A stretch of 64,000 nucleotides of DNA, from NCBI RefSeq assembly GCF_014905175.1, contig NC_057793.1, positions 6,510,001 through 6,574,000 on the forward strand. Direction: 5' to 3'. The notes under the pieces are model-generated. The model was given only the letters and a program-made list of their open reading frames with translations, ran no database searches and was not told where the DNA came from. The translations under genes were made by a program, and so were the position numbers. The stretch comes from Aphidius gifuensis (taxonomy: Eukaryota > Arthropoda > Insecta > Hymenoptera > Braconidae). Positions 35,711 to 47,810 of the stretch are shown here, piece after piece. The stretch's first letter is position 1; every line of letters begins with the position of its first letter.

Positions 35711-38421
35711 TTATTTAACTGTTAAACCTGGATAAAAAACAACACCAGTTGAAATTGAACGAACACAAGATATAACAATATTTATTTCAGGTCCATCATT
35801 TTGTTGTTCCATAATTTTTTCAGGTTCATTATTAACTGGCTCATTATTATTAACAGTATTATGTAATAAACTATTTTGTAATTCATCAACTTGATCAATT
35901 TCATATTCATCAATTTGATTCATTTCATAATTATCATCAACTTGATTGATTTCATCAGCATCAATGCTACTGTCAATAACTTCCTCAGTAACCATGTCAA
36001 TTTCATCAGCAATCATAACAGGTTCATTACCAACCATGCCAACTTCCTCAGAAACCATGCCAACTTCCTCAGTAGCCATATTAACGTCATTAGCAGTAAT
36101 ATCACTTTTATCAGCTTCAATAAAGTCATCAATATCATCAATATCATCAACATCATCATCCTCATCTATGTAAAAAATAAAAAAACATTATTAAATAAAA
36201 TTTATAATTATAAAACATCATATAGAAAGTAATATTTACCAAATGAATTATCATTATTTTGATAATTTAATATTTTAAGATCCGATGGTTCTCCATTGAT
36301 GTCATAAAAGTTCATAAATTGTTCAAGCCATAATGATGATTTATCAAGTAATATATTTTCATTATTATTGAATTTTTTATTTGCTTCATTTGCCCATTTT
36401 AATATTATATCAGTTGTCAATTTTAAATTATTATTTGTATGAACAAGACAATTATGATAAATCCACTGATTCATTTGTGTTTCTTTTTCATCATCATCAT
36501 CATCGTCATTGCTGTTGCTGTTGTCATTTAAATTTTCATGTTCATCATCATCATCATCATCCATTTCTTCTTCTTCTGATTGTTTTTCTTCATCTTCTTC
36601 TTCTGCTTGTTTTTCTTCATCTCCATCATCATCATCATCATCTCCTTCTGCTTCTTCTTCTTCTTGTTCATCATCATCATCTTCATTATAATATTTATAC
36701 GAATCATTTGGAATACCTGATATTCTATAATCTGATGCTTTACCAGTTATATTATATTTCTTTTTAAAATTTTTAATCCAATGATCTGATACTGGTGTAT
36801 CATAATACAATGAATTTTTTTCTAAATACATTTTTTTACCTTCTGTTGCCCATTTTTTTAACAAAGACAAATTAATTTTATAACTTTTTTTTTTATATTC
36901 AAGACATTTATTAAATACCCATTGATGAATTTTTTTTCTTCCGGATAATATTGGTTTTTCATTTGATGATTTAAAAATAGTATTCATTTCATTAGCATTT
37001 TTATCATCAGTTTCTTCTACCATGTCTTCCCCTTCTTCATCATCATCATCATCAGCATCATCATCTTCATCATCTTCATCATCATCATCTTTACTATTAC
37101 CATCACTACTAAGAATATCATTAAATTTTTTGATATAATCTTTTTCACTGGGTATTTGAAGATCATTTGGTGAACCAGTTATTCCAAAACTTTTTCTAAA
37201 TCTAAATACCCAACTTTTTGATATTGGAGTTCCATATTGTGGTGATGATTTAGATAATATACTTTTTTTAGCATCTCTAGCCCATTCAACAAGCATTGAT
37301 AAATTAATTGGTATATTTTTATTTTTATGTTCAATACATTTTTTATAAACAGCCAAATGTATTTGTCTTTTTTTAAAATGTGGTTTATATTTATTTGACA
37401 CTTGACTTTCCCATTTGTCAATTTGTTTAAAATCAATAATAAATTTGCAATTTGTTATTTTTCTTATTGTCTCAATTGACCAATTTGGATTTTTACGTCT
37501 TGCATCAACAACTAATTTTTTAAATTCATATGGAATATATTTTTTAATGGTCAAACTTGATAGCTCTTCTTCAGTTGTATTTCTTATATTTTTTTTAACT
37601 CCATCATTTTGTTTATTTAAATTATTTATTACCACATTATTATTAGTGTTATTATTGTTATTTGAAGTATTTAAATTTAATGATTCATCAGTGATATCAT
37701 AATTATCCATGAATTTTTTAACCCATGCTGATGATACTGGCTCATCAGAGTATAAAAATTTTTTTGACAATAATCTATTTTTAGCCTCAATTGCCCATAA
37801 CATTATTAAATTAATATTAATATTATTATTTGTTTTTTTATATTCAATATATTTATTATATACTGAATCTTCAACTTTTTTTTTTTCTTTTAAAAATTGT
37901 TGTTGATCTTTTTTATTTAATTTATCAATCCATAAATTTGATACATCTTTTTTATCAACATCAACATCTTGGATGTTTTTAACCTCATTTATTTTTTTAT
38001 CTGAAAAAGTCAAAATAAATAAATTAATTATTTATTAAAATTAATTTTATTAAGTAAATAATATTGCTATATAATTACCAAGTCTTTTTGAGTGTTTTAT
38101 TTGTTTATCAGTTTGATTAATTTGTAAATCTTTTGGTTTACCAGTAATATTGTAGTGAGCTTTAAAATTCGAAACCCAATCTTTTGATGGTGGACAACTG
38201 TACATTGGTGATGATGGTGACATAAAAATTTTTTTAGCTTCAACTGCCCAGTTTACAATCATTGATTCAGTTACTTTTTCATTATTATTATTATTTTTAT
38301 GTAATAAAAAATTATCATAAACCCATTTACGTGATTTTTCTCTGACTGATAATTTGCTATTTTGTTGTTTTATTATTCTAAATTCGTCATTTTTACGAAC
38401 ACCTTCACGTAATTTAACCAT
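35711..38421 (-). CDS. protein with five CENP-B/Tc5-type HTH modules, unknown function
   Basis: Three exons (38421-38079, 38000-36240, 36165-35711) join to 852 residues. Five similar modules of about 75 residues occur at about 26-101, 150-223, 324-397, 469-541 and 622-691. Each has W-V-x(3)-C/Y-(L/I), then a WAxEAK-type helix, a Y-x(2)-PVS-x(2)-W-(V/I)-x(2)-F-(K/R) helix, and a closing ITG-x-P-x-DL. This is the layout of the CENP-B-type helix-turn-helix DNA-binding domain found in pogo/Tc5-family transposases. A different HTH-like stretch (about 275-315: RRKNPNWSIETIRKI) lies between modules 2 and 3. Long Asp/Glu runs separate modules 3, 4 and 5, and the C-terminus (about 710-852) is acidic with repeated EEVGMV-type units. 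No DDE nuclease domain is seen. It may be a domesticated transposase-derived chromatin or DNA-binding protein. The start is the first ATG; the upstream in-frame TTG is not a start. Confidence 0.75.
36509..36700. repeat. TCA/TTC trinucleotide-rich coding low complexity
   Basis: Runs of ATC/TCT trinucleotides encode the Asp/Glu stretches of the minus-strand five-module protein. Ser- and His-rich plus-strand readings here are shadows. Such runs are prone to length variation. Confidence 0.7.
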
Positions 38422-39239
38422 TGTTATTAATTCCTTGTTCAAAACAAAATAAAAATTCTAATAATTATGTCTTATAAGTTTACTATACTGACAATTTGGA
38501 GTAATTGTTATAAAAGAGTAAAAAACAATAGTTGTTGTTGACAATTTTGTTGGACTGATGATGATGGCGCTGAACTCAAAGCTCCTGAAGGCATTTATTT
38601 ATTTTTTTTTTTTTTTTACTATAGTTTATTCAATTGTTAACAATAATTTAATCACAATATTGTTTATATTTATTTATTTTATTTATTTTTCACAACCACA
38701 AATACGAAACCAAAACAAATTTGACACGTGTAAACAAAAAAGAAAATATATATATTTTGTGTGTGTGCTTTTTCCAACACCTGGATATAATTGCTAAATA
38801 TTTTCATGTACAAGTAAAAAATGCACACGTGGACAGCATTTTTTTATATGCATTTGTTAAAAAAAAAATGGTGATGTTCAATGCAACTGTCGCTAGATGG
38901 CAACGAGCTGCTGATGACGTAGGTCATCTTGAAAAAAAAAAATACACCACAATTTACTTTGATTATAATTTATATTTATTGATATAAAATAAATTTAAAT
39001 AGACAATTAATTAATAATAATATTGATAATAATTGACACCATAAAATAGATATGTTGTATTTTTTTTATCAACATTTATTTTGCATATTATTATAAATAG
39101 CACATTGTGTATAAAAAAAAAATCAAATATATATTTTTGAGTATTGATAATATATTAATATATATATAATTTATAGATCATTAAAATATAATGTTGATGA
39201 TATTGATGATTGTATTTCTATCAATATAAATAAAATAAA
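38422..39239. other. spacer with promoter of the five-module gene
   Basis: Lies between the start of the minus-strand five-module gene and the stop of SPARC (minus strand), so it holds the former's promoter and SPARC's 3' flank. The GC-richer stretch 38880-38935 contains AGATGGCAACGAG and a perfect 6-bp inverted repeat (GATGAC-GTAG-GTCATC). The rest is AT-rich with T runs. Confidence 0.5.
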
Positions 39240-40449
39240 TTATTGTGCATTTGCAGCTTCAGCCAACTCGTCACACTTGTCATCTAGATCATCCTGAAAA
39301 CCAAAAAAATCAATGATACATTTATGTTAATTTGTATATAGCGGTTTAATGATTTATTAATTATTATGTAAATAATAATTTACCTCATCAAGCTGTAAAC
39401 ATTTGCCCCATTCTTTGAGTGTTATTTTGTGATCATTGTCAGCATCACAATTATTTAAAAATGGTGCAATGCAATGTTCAAGTGCCATCAATGGTGCACG
39501 TATTGGAAATAGTTCATGACGTGATACAGTACGATCATGTGGATGTCCATCAAGATCACACCATTTCCATATTGCTGAATTTGTCCAACGTAATGTCATA
39601 TTCGTTTCAGCCTCACGTTGCATTTTTAAATAATGAGATGGTAATTCATGACGATCAGCTAAATCACGCATTATGTTGAACAACCAATCTCTCATACGTC
39701 TTGGAAAATCAATCAAATCTTCTTCTTTACATGACTATCAACAACATAAAAAATAAATTAATATTAATCATCAAATTGTCATGAATGTTAAATATATATA
39801 TTTTATTTCTTACAGGCATTTGACGACACTCGCCATAATATTCAATATGAACATGTTGAAATTCTGGACTACGACATCTTGAATCACCACTATCACAAAA
39901 ACATCTTGCCTGATAAACTTCACAATCACTGCCAAATGTTACATTGTGATTTGTACAAACTTTACGACGTGGATCTGATTCTTCATTACAATTATCAATA
40001 CAAACACATCCAGCATTACCAGCTCCATTTGTCTGATTAATTAATCATTAATTTTAAATATTAATTACATTATTTATCAAATGATTTATCAATTCATAAC
40101 ATAAATATTATACCTTGCAAATTTTACCAGCACCACAATGCTTGTCCATACATGGATCCATTCGTAAAACAGAATCATTTTCTTCAGATGAACTTGCAGC
40201 AGCTTCATCATTTAGCTCCTCATCACCAAGTATATTCATATCTTTTTCATATGCTACTTCTGTTGTTGTTGTTCTACGACGTTGTTTATTACGTCGACGC
40301 TAATTATGAACAATTTAATTAATAAATTTAGGAATAAAAAATCATCATAATATTAATTAATTAAAAATAATTACTTCAGCATATCCTTCGGTGATTAAAA
40401 TTGACCCAATAAGGCCAATAATCATCATCAATTGCAGCAACGACCGCAT
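39240..40449 (-). CDS. SPARC: SPARC (osteonectin/BM-40)
   Basis: Five exons (40449-40375, 40299-40114, 40032-39814, 39734-39384, 39293-39240) join to 294 residues. SPARC is a secreted, collagen-IV- and calcium-binding glycoprotein of basement membranes. Residues 1-24 are a signal peptide, encoded by exon 1. An Arg-rich then Glu/Asp-rich acidic domain I follows. The follistatin-like domain begins DPCMDKHCGAGKIC and continues with CVCIDNC, KVCTNHNVTFGSDCEVY and CFCDSGDSRC. The extracellular calcium (EC) domain has FPRRMRDWLFNIMRDLA, TNSAIWKWCDLDGHPHDRTV and a C-terminal EF-hand, NNCDADNDHKITLKEWGKCL, with intact acidic ligands. The glycosylation site NVT is present. The length fits insect SPARC. 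Confidence 0.96.
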
Positions 40450-42831
40450 TGCAATAATATCTGTTGAAAAAAAAAAATAATTAAATTAAATTATTAATAA
40501 TAAAATCTAATATAGCTATTATTTTTTTTCGTTGTATAAAAATAGAATCAATTTATTTTTTGTTGGATAATTTGAATATAATTTTCATATTTGCCAAAGT
40601 CAGCGTATGAATACTGTGTTAATATTTTTTTATTATTATTTTTCTTTTCATATCAACCTACACAATTTATTCTGTAGCGCGACCGCAGAACAGCACCAAG
40701 GCGTATACAAAAAACGAGACAAGTTTATTTTAAAAAAATACAACGAAATAAAGAGGCCAAATCTCCAGAAGTTGGTGGTGGTGATGATGATGGTGATGAT
40801 GATGATGATGATGCGGAGTAATATTGTTACAAATTGTTAACAAACATCTCAGGGCAGTTGTGCGATCACTTGACTCTACATTTTTTATAATTTTATCCAA
40901 TTTTCTTAATTTTTCATTTTATTTTTCAGCATAAATGGATTTATTTACTGATTATAAATTATCATTATTTTTTTATATATATATTTTATCTCTATAATAA
41001 TTTATCATTTTATTTTTTTAATGTTTATTAATGTATGTCATATATATATTTTTATGTTATGTCAATTTTCGTCTTTTATGTGTCCTCAATTTTTAAACGT
41101 CTATCAAAATTTAATGGGACACAATAAATTGAATGTTATTTTTTCAAATTATCTATTCTATTGAATTTTATTATTTTTATTTAAAGATTATTTTTTAATA
41201 TTAAAATTGTCAATATCTATATGTTATTTAAATAATTATTATAAATATTTTTCATGTAATTTAATTGTTTGTTTTTTTAAATTTAATTTTTTTGTTTTTT
41301 AAAATTTAAAATTTTAATTAAAATTGTTATAAAATATAATTTATAAATTTTTAAATTCAAAAATAAAGTCTGAATTTTACCATTGTTATTAATATCTTAT
41401 TTTTTATAATTTTTTGAATTTTAGTTTTACAAAAGGAAAATTTTATTTTTGTATTTTTGTAATTTTTTTTAGTTTTAATTTATGATATTGTATGGAAGGT
41501 ATTGCTACGTACCCTTTTTTTCTTAAATTGTAAATTTATTTATACTCTTTCCTTCTGGAACGTGATGGATTTATTTTTTTTTTTTAATATTTCGATGCGA
41601 ATTGTTTGGTGGACGCGTATTAACTGGCATTGCCCAGTAAGTCTGCTTCTTGATTTGCTTGAAAAATCAAAAGCTTTATAGTTTATATACATATATTTCT
41701 CTGTATCAGTATCAATATGAATGATCTCATTTGCAAAGTAGAGCTCTGATCTTTTTACCAAGTGTAAGTGTATGTTTATTTTATTATCTTTTTTTTTTTT
41801 TTTTTGTCAATTTAATAGCTTGTTGTTTTTTAAATTAAAAACTTAATTAGTAAATTTGATTTAAATTTAAAAAAAAAGTTCAATCATTTTTTTTTATCAA
41901 AAAAAATTTCAGGGATCTTAATTTGTTTGTTAATTTTTTATTTTTTTTAAATGAAGAAGACAGACATAAATTTGAACTAATCTTGAATTTTTTCCCCATA
42001 AAAAATAAATTAGTTTTAAATCTTAATCAAAAATTTTTTGCTAAAATTAATTAAAACCTTTACTTGACAAAAGAAAAAAATAAAATTCTAGTCTTTATTA
42101 ATTACCAAAAAATCTATACAAATTACAAAAAAAAAAAAAAACTGAAAAAATCATCAAAAAAAAATAATAAATCCCCCAATTAAAAATATTCGCTCAATAT
42201 AAAATTTATAATAAAAAAAAAAAAAATAAAAAATACATAAAACTTTGCCCGGGTGACCGTTTGAATATCGAGCTCAACGGGAAAACAAAAAAAAAAAAAA
42301 ACAATTAAAAAAAAGAGAAAAGAAAAGAAGAAAATTGCGCATGTGTATGCGCAAATGCAAAAACTCCTAAAATATTCCCCCTCTCGTTGAATTGCGTTGA
42401 ATAATCACCAACAAAACATTTTCCCCTTCCACTTTCATGAATACAGGTTAGTATTTTTTCAATTCCCCTAATCCTCAACTGTGATTGGTTGAAATCGCAT
42501 CACGTGATTAATATCGCGGGAGCAATTTTCCCAACATCAGCGCCACTGGTATTTGGCGGGATCAACGTAATTTTATAGAAGCTTGATAAAATAAAATTGT
42601 TTCTTCATGTTTCTCTCTACACTGCTCTACACGACACACACATTTTCTCTCTCTCCCAAAGCATACGGCGTCGTTCGGTGGAAGTTTACAGTGCACATTG
42701 GCGTGTGGTTCGTTGTTCCCTCTTGTTAACCTCACATTATTATACCTATATATACATCGTGTGTATATACATATATAAATTTAACATTCACATACGTTTT
42801 TCAACGAATAAAATAAAATAAATTTTTTACA
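40450..42831. other. 2.4-kb head-to-head region SPARC/H2A.V
   Basis: Divergent promoters of SPARC (left) and H2A.V (right). Near SPARC, a short GGT/GAT trinucleotide run at about 40776-40812 and a GC patch at 40670-40710. The middle is AT-rich with nothing recognised. The right 0.5 kb is the H2A.V promoter. Confidence 0.5.
42336..42562 (+). promoter_or_regulatory. H2A.V promoter elements (NRF1-like, E-box, E2F)
   Basis: Three known motif types cluster upstream of the H2A.V start. TGCGCATGTGTATGCGCA (42336-42353) is an imperfect NRF1/Ewg-type palindrome. A CACGTG E-box lies near 42502, in the sequence ATCACGTGAT. TTTGGCGGG (42552-42560) matches the E2F consensus. E2F and E-box sites fit a replication- and growth-linked chromatin gene. 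These are sequence matches only; binding is inferred. Confidence 0.55.
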
Positions 42832-44988
42832 ATGGTAAGTAAACGCGAGTTTATTACAACATTATTAATTATTAATTATAAATAATAATAATATTGTAAT
42901 TATTATTGTTTTATAATTATACTGACAAAGTTTCATTGGTCTAATGGTGATTTTTGTGTGTGATTAAATTAATACAGGCTGGCGGCAAGACAGGCAAGGA
43001 TTCTGGCAAAGCAAAAGCAAAGGCGGTTTCACGTTCAGCGAGGGCCGGCTTGCAGGTCAGTTTCATCCATTTTTACGCCCATATTATTTTTATTTTTTAT
43101 TTTATTTTTATTTAAAAAAAAAACACGTTGATTCAATCAAATATTATTATTTTTTTTTTTTCTAAATTATTTAGCTAGTAGGGTTTATTTAAATATTCAT
43201 AAAATTCAAGTTATTATTATTATTTTGTTTTTTTTTTTCCTTTTTTTTTTTTTATTCATTTTTTTTTTTTTCGACAATAATAAATATGGCAACGCTGCAT
43301 AACGACAATGGCGCGAAAAAATATTTTATTATTTTTATTATTATTAATTAAATAGTCATTATTAATATATTATTATAATTTTTTTAATTATTACAAAATG
43401 CTAATATATTATTTATTTATATTTAATTTTTTTAATCATCTTTTTATTCATGAAATTTGATAATTATAGCGATGAATTTTTTTGATGCTTGAATGTTGAC
43501 TCATTTTTTTATTATAAAAAATAAAAATAATATATATGAGTTATTATTATTTTATAAATAATAATAATGTATTTATTATGATACTTTTTAATTTATTAAA
43601 TTTAAAATTTATTAATTATCTTGGGCATTGTTAAGAGGGTATAAACATTTTGACGATTTTTTTTTTTTTTTTTTGAGTAAATATTTACGTTAAAATTTTA
43701 TGCTAGTGAGTGTGTTTGTGTGTCATTGTTGACTTGAAAAAATAATAAATAATATTTTAATAATGATAAACAAGAGACAAAGAAGAGTCAATGTAAATTG
43801 GATGATGAAATATATTATTTTAATGAACCGTCGTTAAATACAACCGTTCAATATCTATTCTGTGTACAGAAACTTTGCGCAGAGAACTGTCGATAACTAC
43901 CAAATTTAATAATAATAATGAAAATAATAAATAATAATAATAATCAAGGCTATTTCCGTAAACAAACATAAATTTAAAAATATAATAATAATAATAATGA
44001 TGAATGATTAATTTATAAATGAGTAAAAAATGACATTCAAGTTTTTTTTTTTAAAAAAACAAAATTAATGATATTGAATTTAATTTTATTATATTCATAA
44101 AAATATTCGTTCAATACGGTTATAAGAATTTTTTGGAGCTGCTGATGATGACGCTTGGTTGTTAAAATGTTTTTTGAATGTAACATCATTTTTTTTTTTT
44201 TTATATTTTACTATCATTACAACAAACATTGATCTTTTGAGTTGTTTATTATTTTTTTTCGAATTTTTAACTTAATTTTTTGTTTATTTGGTAATTGGTT
44301 ATTAATGTTTGTTTATTTATTTATTTTTAAATTTTAGTTCCCAGTTGGTCGTATTCACAGACACTTGAAAAACAGAACAACAAGTCATGGAAGAGTTGGA
44401 GCAACAGCAGCAGTTTACAGTGCCGCTATTTTGGAATATCTTACAGCTGAGGTAATTTATTTTTTTCAAATATTATTCATTTAATTTATGATAATATAAA
44501 TTATATAATTATAAAAACATGTTGTTGTAATTATACAAAGCGTTAGATTGCAAAAAAAAAAAAAAATTTATTTAGAGTAAAAAAGACGCGTTGAGTGGCG
44601 TCACTGACGCTGCCAATATGGCTGACTTTCCCGCCTTTTATTTATCTCAATTTAAATATCAAATTTTTTTTTTTTTAATACAAAATTATTGATATTCAAT
44701 GTTTATAATTATGTAGGTTCTTGAATTGGCGGGTAATGCATCAAAAGATTTGAAAGTCAAACGTATCACACCTAGACATTTGCAACTTGCTATTCGTGGT
44801 GACGAAGAATTGGACAGTCTTATCAAAGCAACAATTGCTGGAGGAGGTAATTATTCATCAATATTAATTTTAGAAATACAAAAATACAATAAATATTTAT
44901 ACTATTTTTGTTATTTAATTTTACAGGTGTTATTCCACATATTCACAAATCGCTCATTGGCAAAAAAGGCTCGCAAAAACCAGCATAA
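42832..44988 (+). CDS. H2Av: histone H2A variant H2A.V (H2A.Z)
   Basis: Five exons (42832-42834, 42978-43055, 44338-44451, 44717-44846, 44927-44988) join to 128 residues. Exon 1 carries only the ATG before a GTAAGT donor, and the second intron is 1.28 kb. The protein is a clear H2A.Z: AGGKTGKDSGKAKAKAVSRS at the N-terminus, LQFPVGRIHRHLKNRTTSHG (loop and alpha1), the docking region ATIAGGGVIPHIHKSLIG, and H2A.Z-specific residues such as DEELDSLI. It replaces H2A in nucleosomes at promoters and in heterochromatin. The C-terminus ends KKGSQKPA and lacks the SQAY phosphorylation motif of Drosophila H2Av. The introns mark it as a replication-independent, polyadenylated histone gene. Confidence 0.97.
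43286..43320. promoter_or_regulatory. GC-richer motif cluster in H2A.V intron 2
   Basis: Inside the AT-rich 1.28-kb intron, ATATGGCAACGCTGC (an insect promoter-motif-like GGCAACG word) is followed by GGCGCGAAAA (43310-43319), which matches the E2F consensus on the minus strand. It could be an intronic enhancer or an alternative promoter. A second small cluster with TTTCCCGCC lies at about 44600-44640 in intron 3. Confidence 0.4.
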
Positions 44989-47810
44989 TTATCAAATATT
45001 TAGTTTTGTTAAAAATAAGAAAATAAAATAATAATAATAACATTTGAAAAAAAAAAAAAAACAAAAAATTAATTTAAAAACACGTGGAAATATTAAACTT
45101 TTTTTGACAAGTAAAATAATTTTACAAATGTCGATAGATAAAGTTTGAAAAAATAAATGAAAATAAAAATTTTTAATGAAAATTGCGCGAGTGATTTTTA
45201 GATTAAAAAGAGTGTATTGAATGGAATGAAAATAATAAAAATAAGTAAACAATCAAGGACAGGAGTGATATATATATATATAGTTTATAAATAAATAATT
45301 AAAAAATAAAAAAAAAAAGAAAATTAATAGGCAAAAAGGAACGTTTGATAAAACCGAAATAAATAATTCATTGTCATTCAGAATAAATTAATTTTTGGTA
45401 ATTAATTTATTATGATGATTGCGTAATAGTTATAATAATTTTCATCATTTTTTACCGTGAAAACAAAATATAATTTAAAAACAAAAACACAGAATGTCAA
45501 TTGTTTTAAAATTTTTTTTTTATTTTTTTTTTTTTATATTAAAAACTTATCTAGAGTTATGAATATATTTAATATTCATTTGATTTATTTCCGCGTGTTT
45601 TTAGTTATGAATAAATAATTCCAGTTTATTAAAAAAAAAAAAAATTATAAAATTATTTTATTATGATCTCTCAGTTTCAAGAGAAATCCTTTTTTTTTTT
45701 TTTTTTTAACTTTTTTTAAAATTATATTTAAGGAATAATTTATACGGTTAATTGCAAGATCTTTGGGTCAATTTTATTATTTTTTTTTTTTTAAATCATC
45801 AAAGCAGTGGTGAGAAAAATAAAAAAAATTGAAATTTGTGTGTAAAAATGTGAGTGTAATGCACGTTAAACTGCTGAGGGATAATTTTTGTTGTTTTTTT
45901 TTTTTTCAACATTTGTAACGATCGTTCTATTTTCAAAGTCTATTTTTATCAATAATGTCGATTAGATTGATCGTTAAGCTATTTATCTTTTGATTAAAAA
46001 GGAAAAAAAAAAAAAATTACAAATAAAGAAAGTAATTACCCAAATTATCTTGCAAATTTTGCGTTTTTTTTTTCTTTTAAATAAATTTGTTGAAAAGAAT
46101 TCTTTTTATTTCATTGATTAATCAATGAATCAACTGGGTCGTTTTTATTCTCTCAAATTTCGTTTAAATAATTACGAAATATTCAAAAATATAAAATCGA
46201 AAAAAAAAAAAAAAACAACCAGCACATGAGTGAAAGATAAATGAAATGAATAAAATAAAAATGTATAGCATACTAGATTTAATAACACTTAAAATAATTG
46301 ACTGTTTTATTGACTTTTCTGTAAAACTAAGTGGTTTTTTTTTTTAATTTAAATTAAACCTCAATTAAATACGTTTGATAATAAAATACAAATAAAGAAC
46401 AATATAATTTCACCCAATTCTGATCATCAAATATATATATACATTAAAATATTAAGTATTTAAATTAAAAAAACAAAAATTACTATTCGTGATTTAAATA
46501 AAATAATACATTATTATTGTTTTTTTCAAATTAATACCTGTTTCGTAAATATAGATTAAAAATTTAGTAAATAATTATTAAATTTAATAATTTACGTTGA
46601 AAATTAACGTGCTAATTAATTTAAATATATTTAATAACAAAATACAAAAAAAAAATACACAAAGCCATATGTAAAAGTTTCATTTCACAATAAAAAAAAA
46701 TACAATTTGAATTTTACAATAAATAAATGTTTTTTTTTTACAGTAATTTAATTTTCAAAATTATTTATAATTTATAAATAATTTTTTTGTTGGTATAAAA
46801 GTCATTATGAATTAATTATCATTAGCAGGATATTTCTGTGATTTTTTTTTATACCAAAATCATTTCAAATGACTCAAAAAAATGATAAATTTAAGCAGCA
46901 ATTTTTCCCAAAACAAAGATAAATGATTCATTGAATTTTCAGCAATAGAAGTGAGAGTGAAAAATTTATATAAAATGATGACAATATAAGATTAAAGAAG
47001 CAAAAGAGATGCTGCAATTTTATTCATTTTTTATTTAGATGAAAAAAAAAAAAAATCCCGCTTATCCTCCCACGTAGATTACCGAGGATTCCCGAAGGCT
47101 CACATACACACACACAATTAAACTATCGTGCACAATCGCATTTCAGTCGCCTTTCACGAGCCCCCTTGATCGGATGTAATCGAATTTCTGTCTAAAATTC
47201 CAGATGGAATAAATCCATCAAAAAAATACTCATTTTATAAAAAATAAAAAAATTAATCTAATAAAATATCTAAATTGTTTGTTATTATTTTTTTAATAAT
47301 TAATAACAAAACAATGTCTAATAAAAGTTTAAAAAATTTTAAGAAAAAAAAATATGAGTAAAAAATTATCAAATAAACAAACGGTATTATTGTGTGCTTG
47401 TTAAATTAAATTCTTGACGTTTTAACTCTTATAAATAAAATAATTTTAATTATAATAATATTGTGTCTGTGTGTAAGTGTTTTATAATATTTAAAAAATA
47501 ATTGTCTAATAATTATATGCCAATGATAAACAATAACAATATATTATTTGTTGTGATTGAGTGAGAATAAAAAGTCAAATAAACTTGTTTACAAAAAGGA
47601 GAAAAAATATTAATAAAATCACTCAGCATCATTTGAAAAAATCATCGTGGGCGTTGGTTAATATTATCAACAAATAAATAATAAATTTAATAAATATTAT
47701 TTATAAACAATATGTGTTAGTTAAAACCAGCAAAAAAAATTATTATTAATTTTTGACACGAAGATTAAATTATTGCCAAAAGAAAAGCGAAAAAAAAAAA
47801 AAATAATAGA
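44989..47810. other. gene-less region between H2A.V and the long-intron gene
   Basis: The left part is AT-rich 3' flank of H2A.V. At about 47050-47210 there is a GC-richer stretch (CCCGCTTATCCTCCCACGTA near 47058, and CACGAGCCCCCTTGATCGG near 47155) that is a good candidate promoter for the gene starting at 47811. No other coding potential. Confidence 0.45.

Noticed and set aside
36381..36767. His/Leu- and Ser-rich plus-strand ORFs
   Set aside because: They are antisense readings of the GAT/GAA-rich acidic linkers of the five-module gene.
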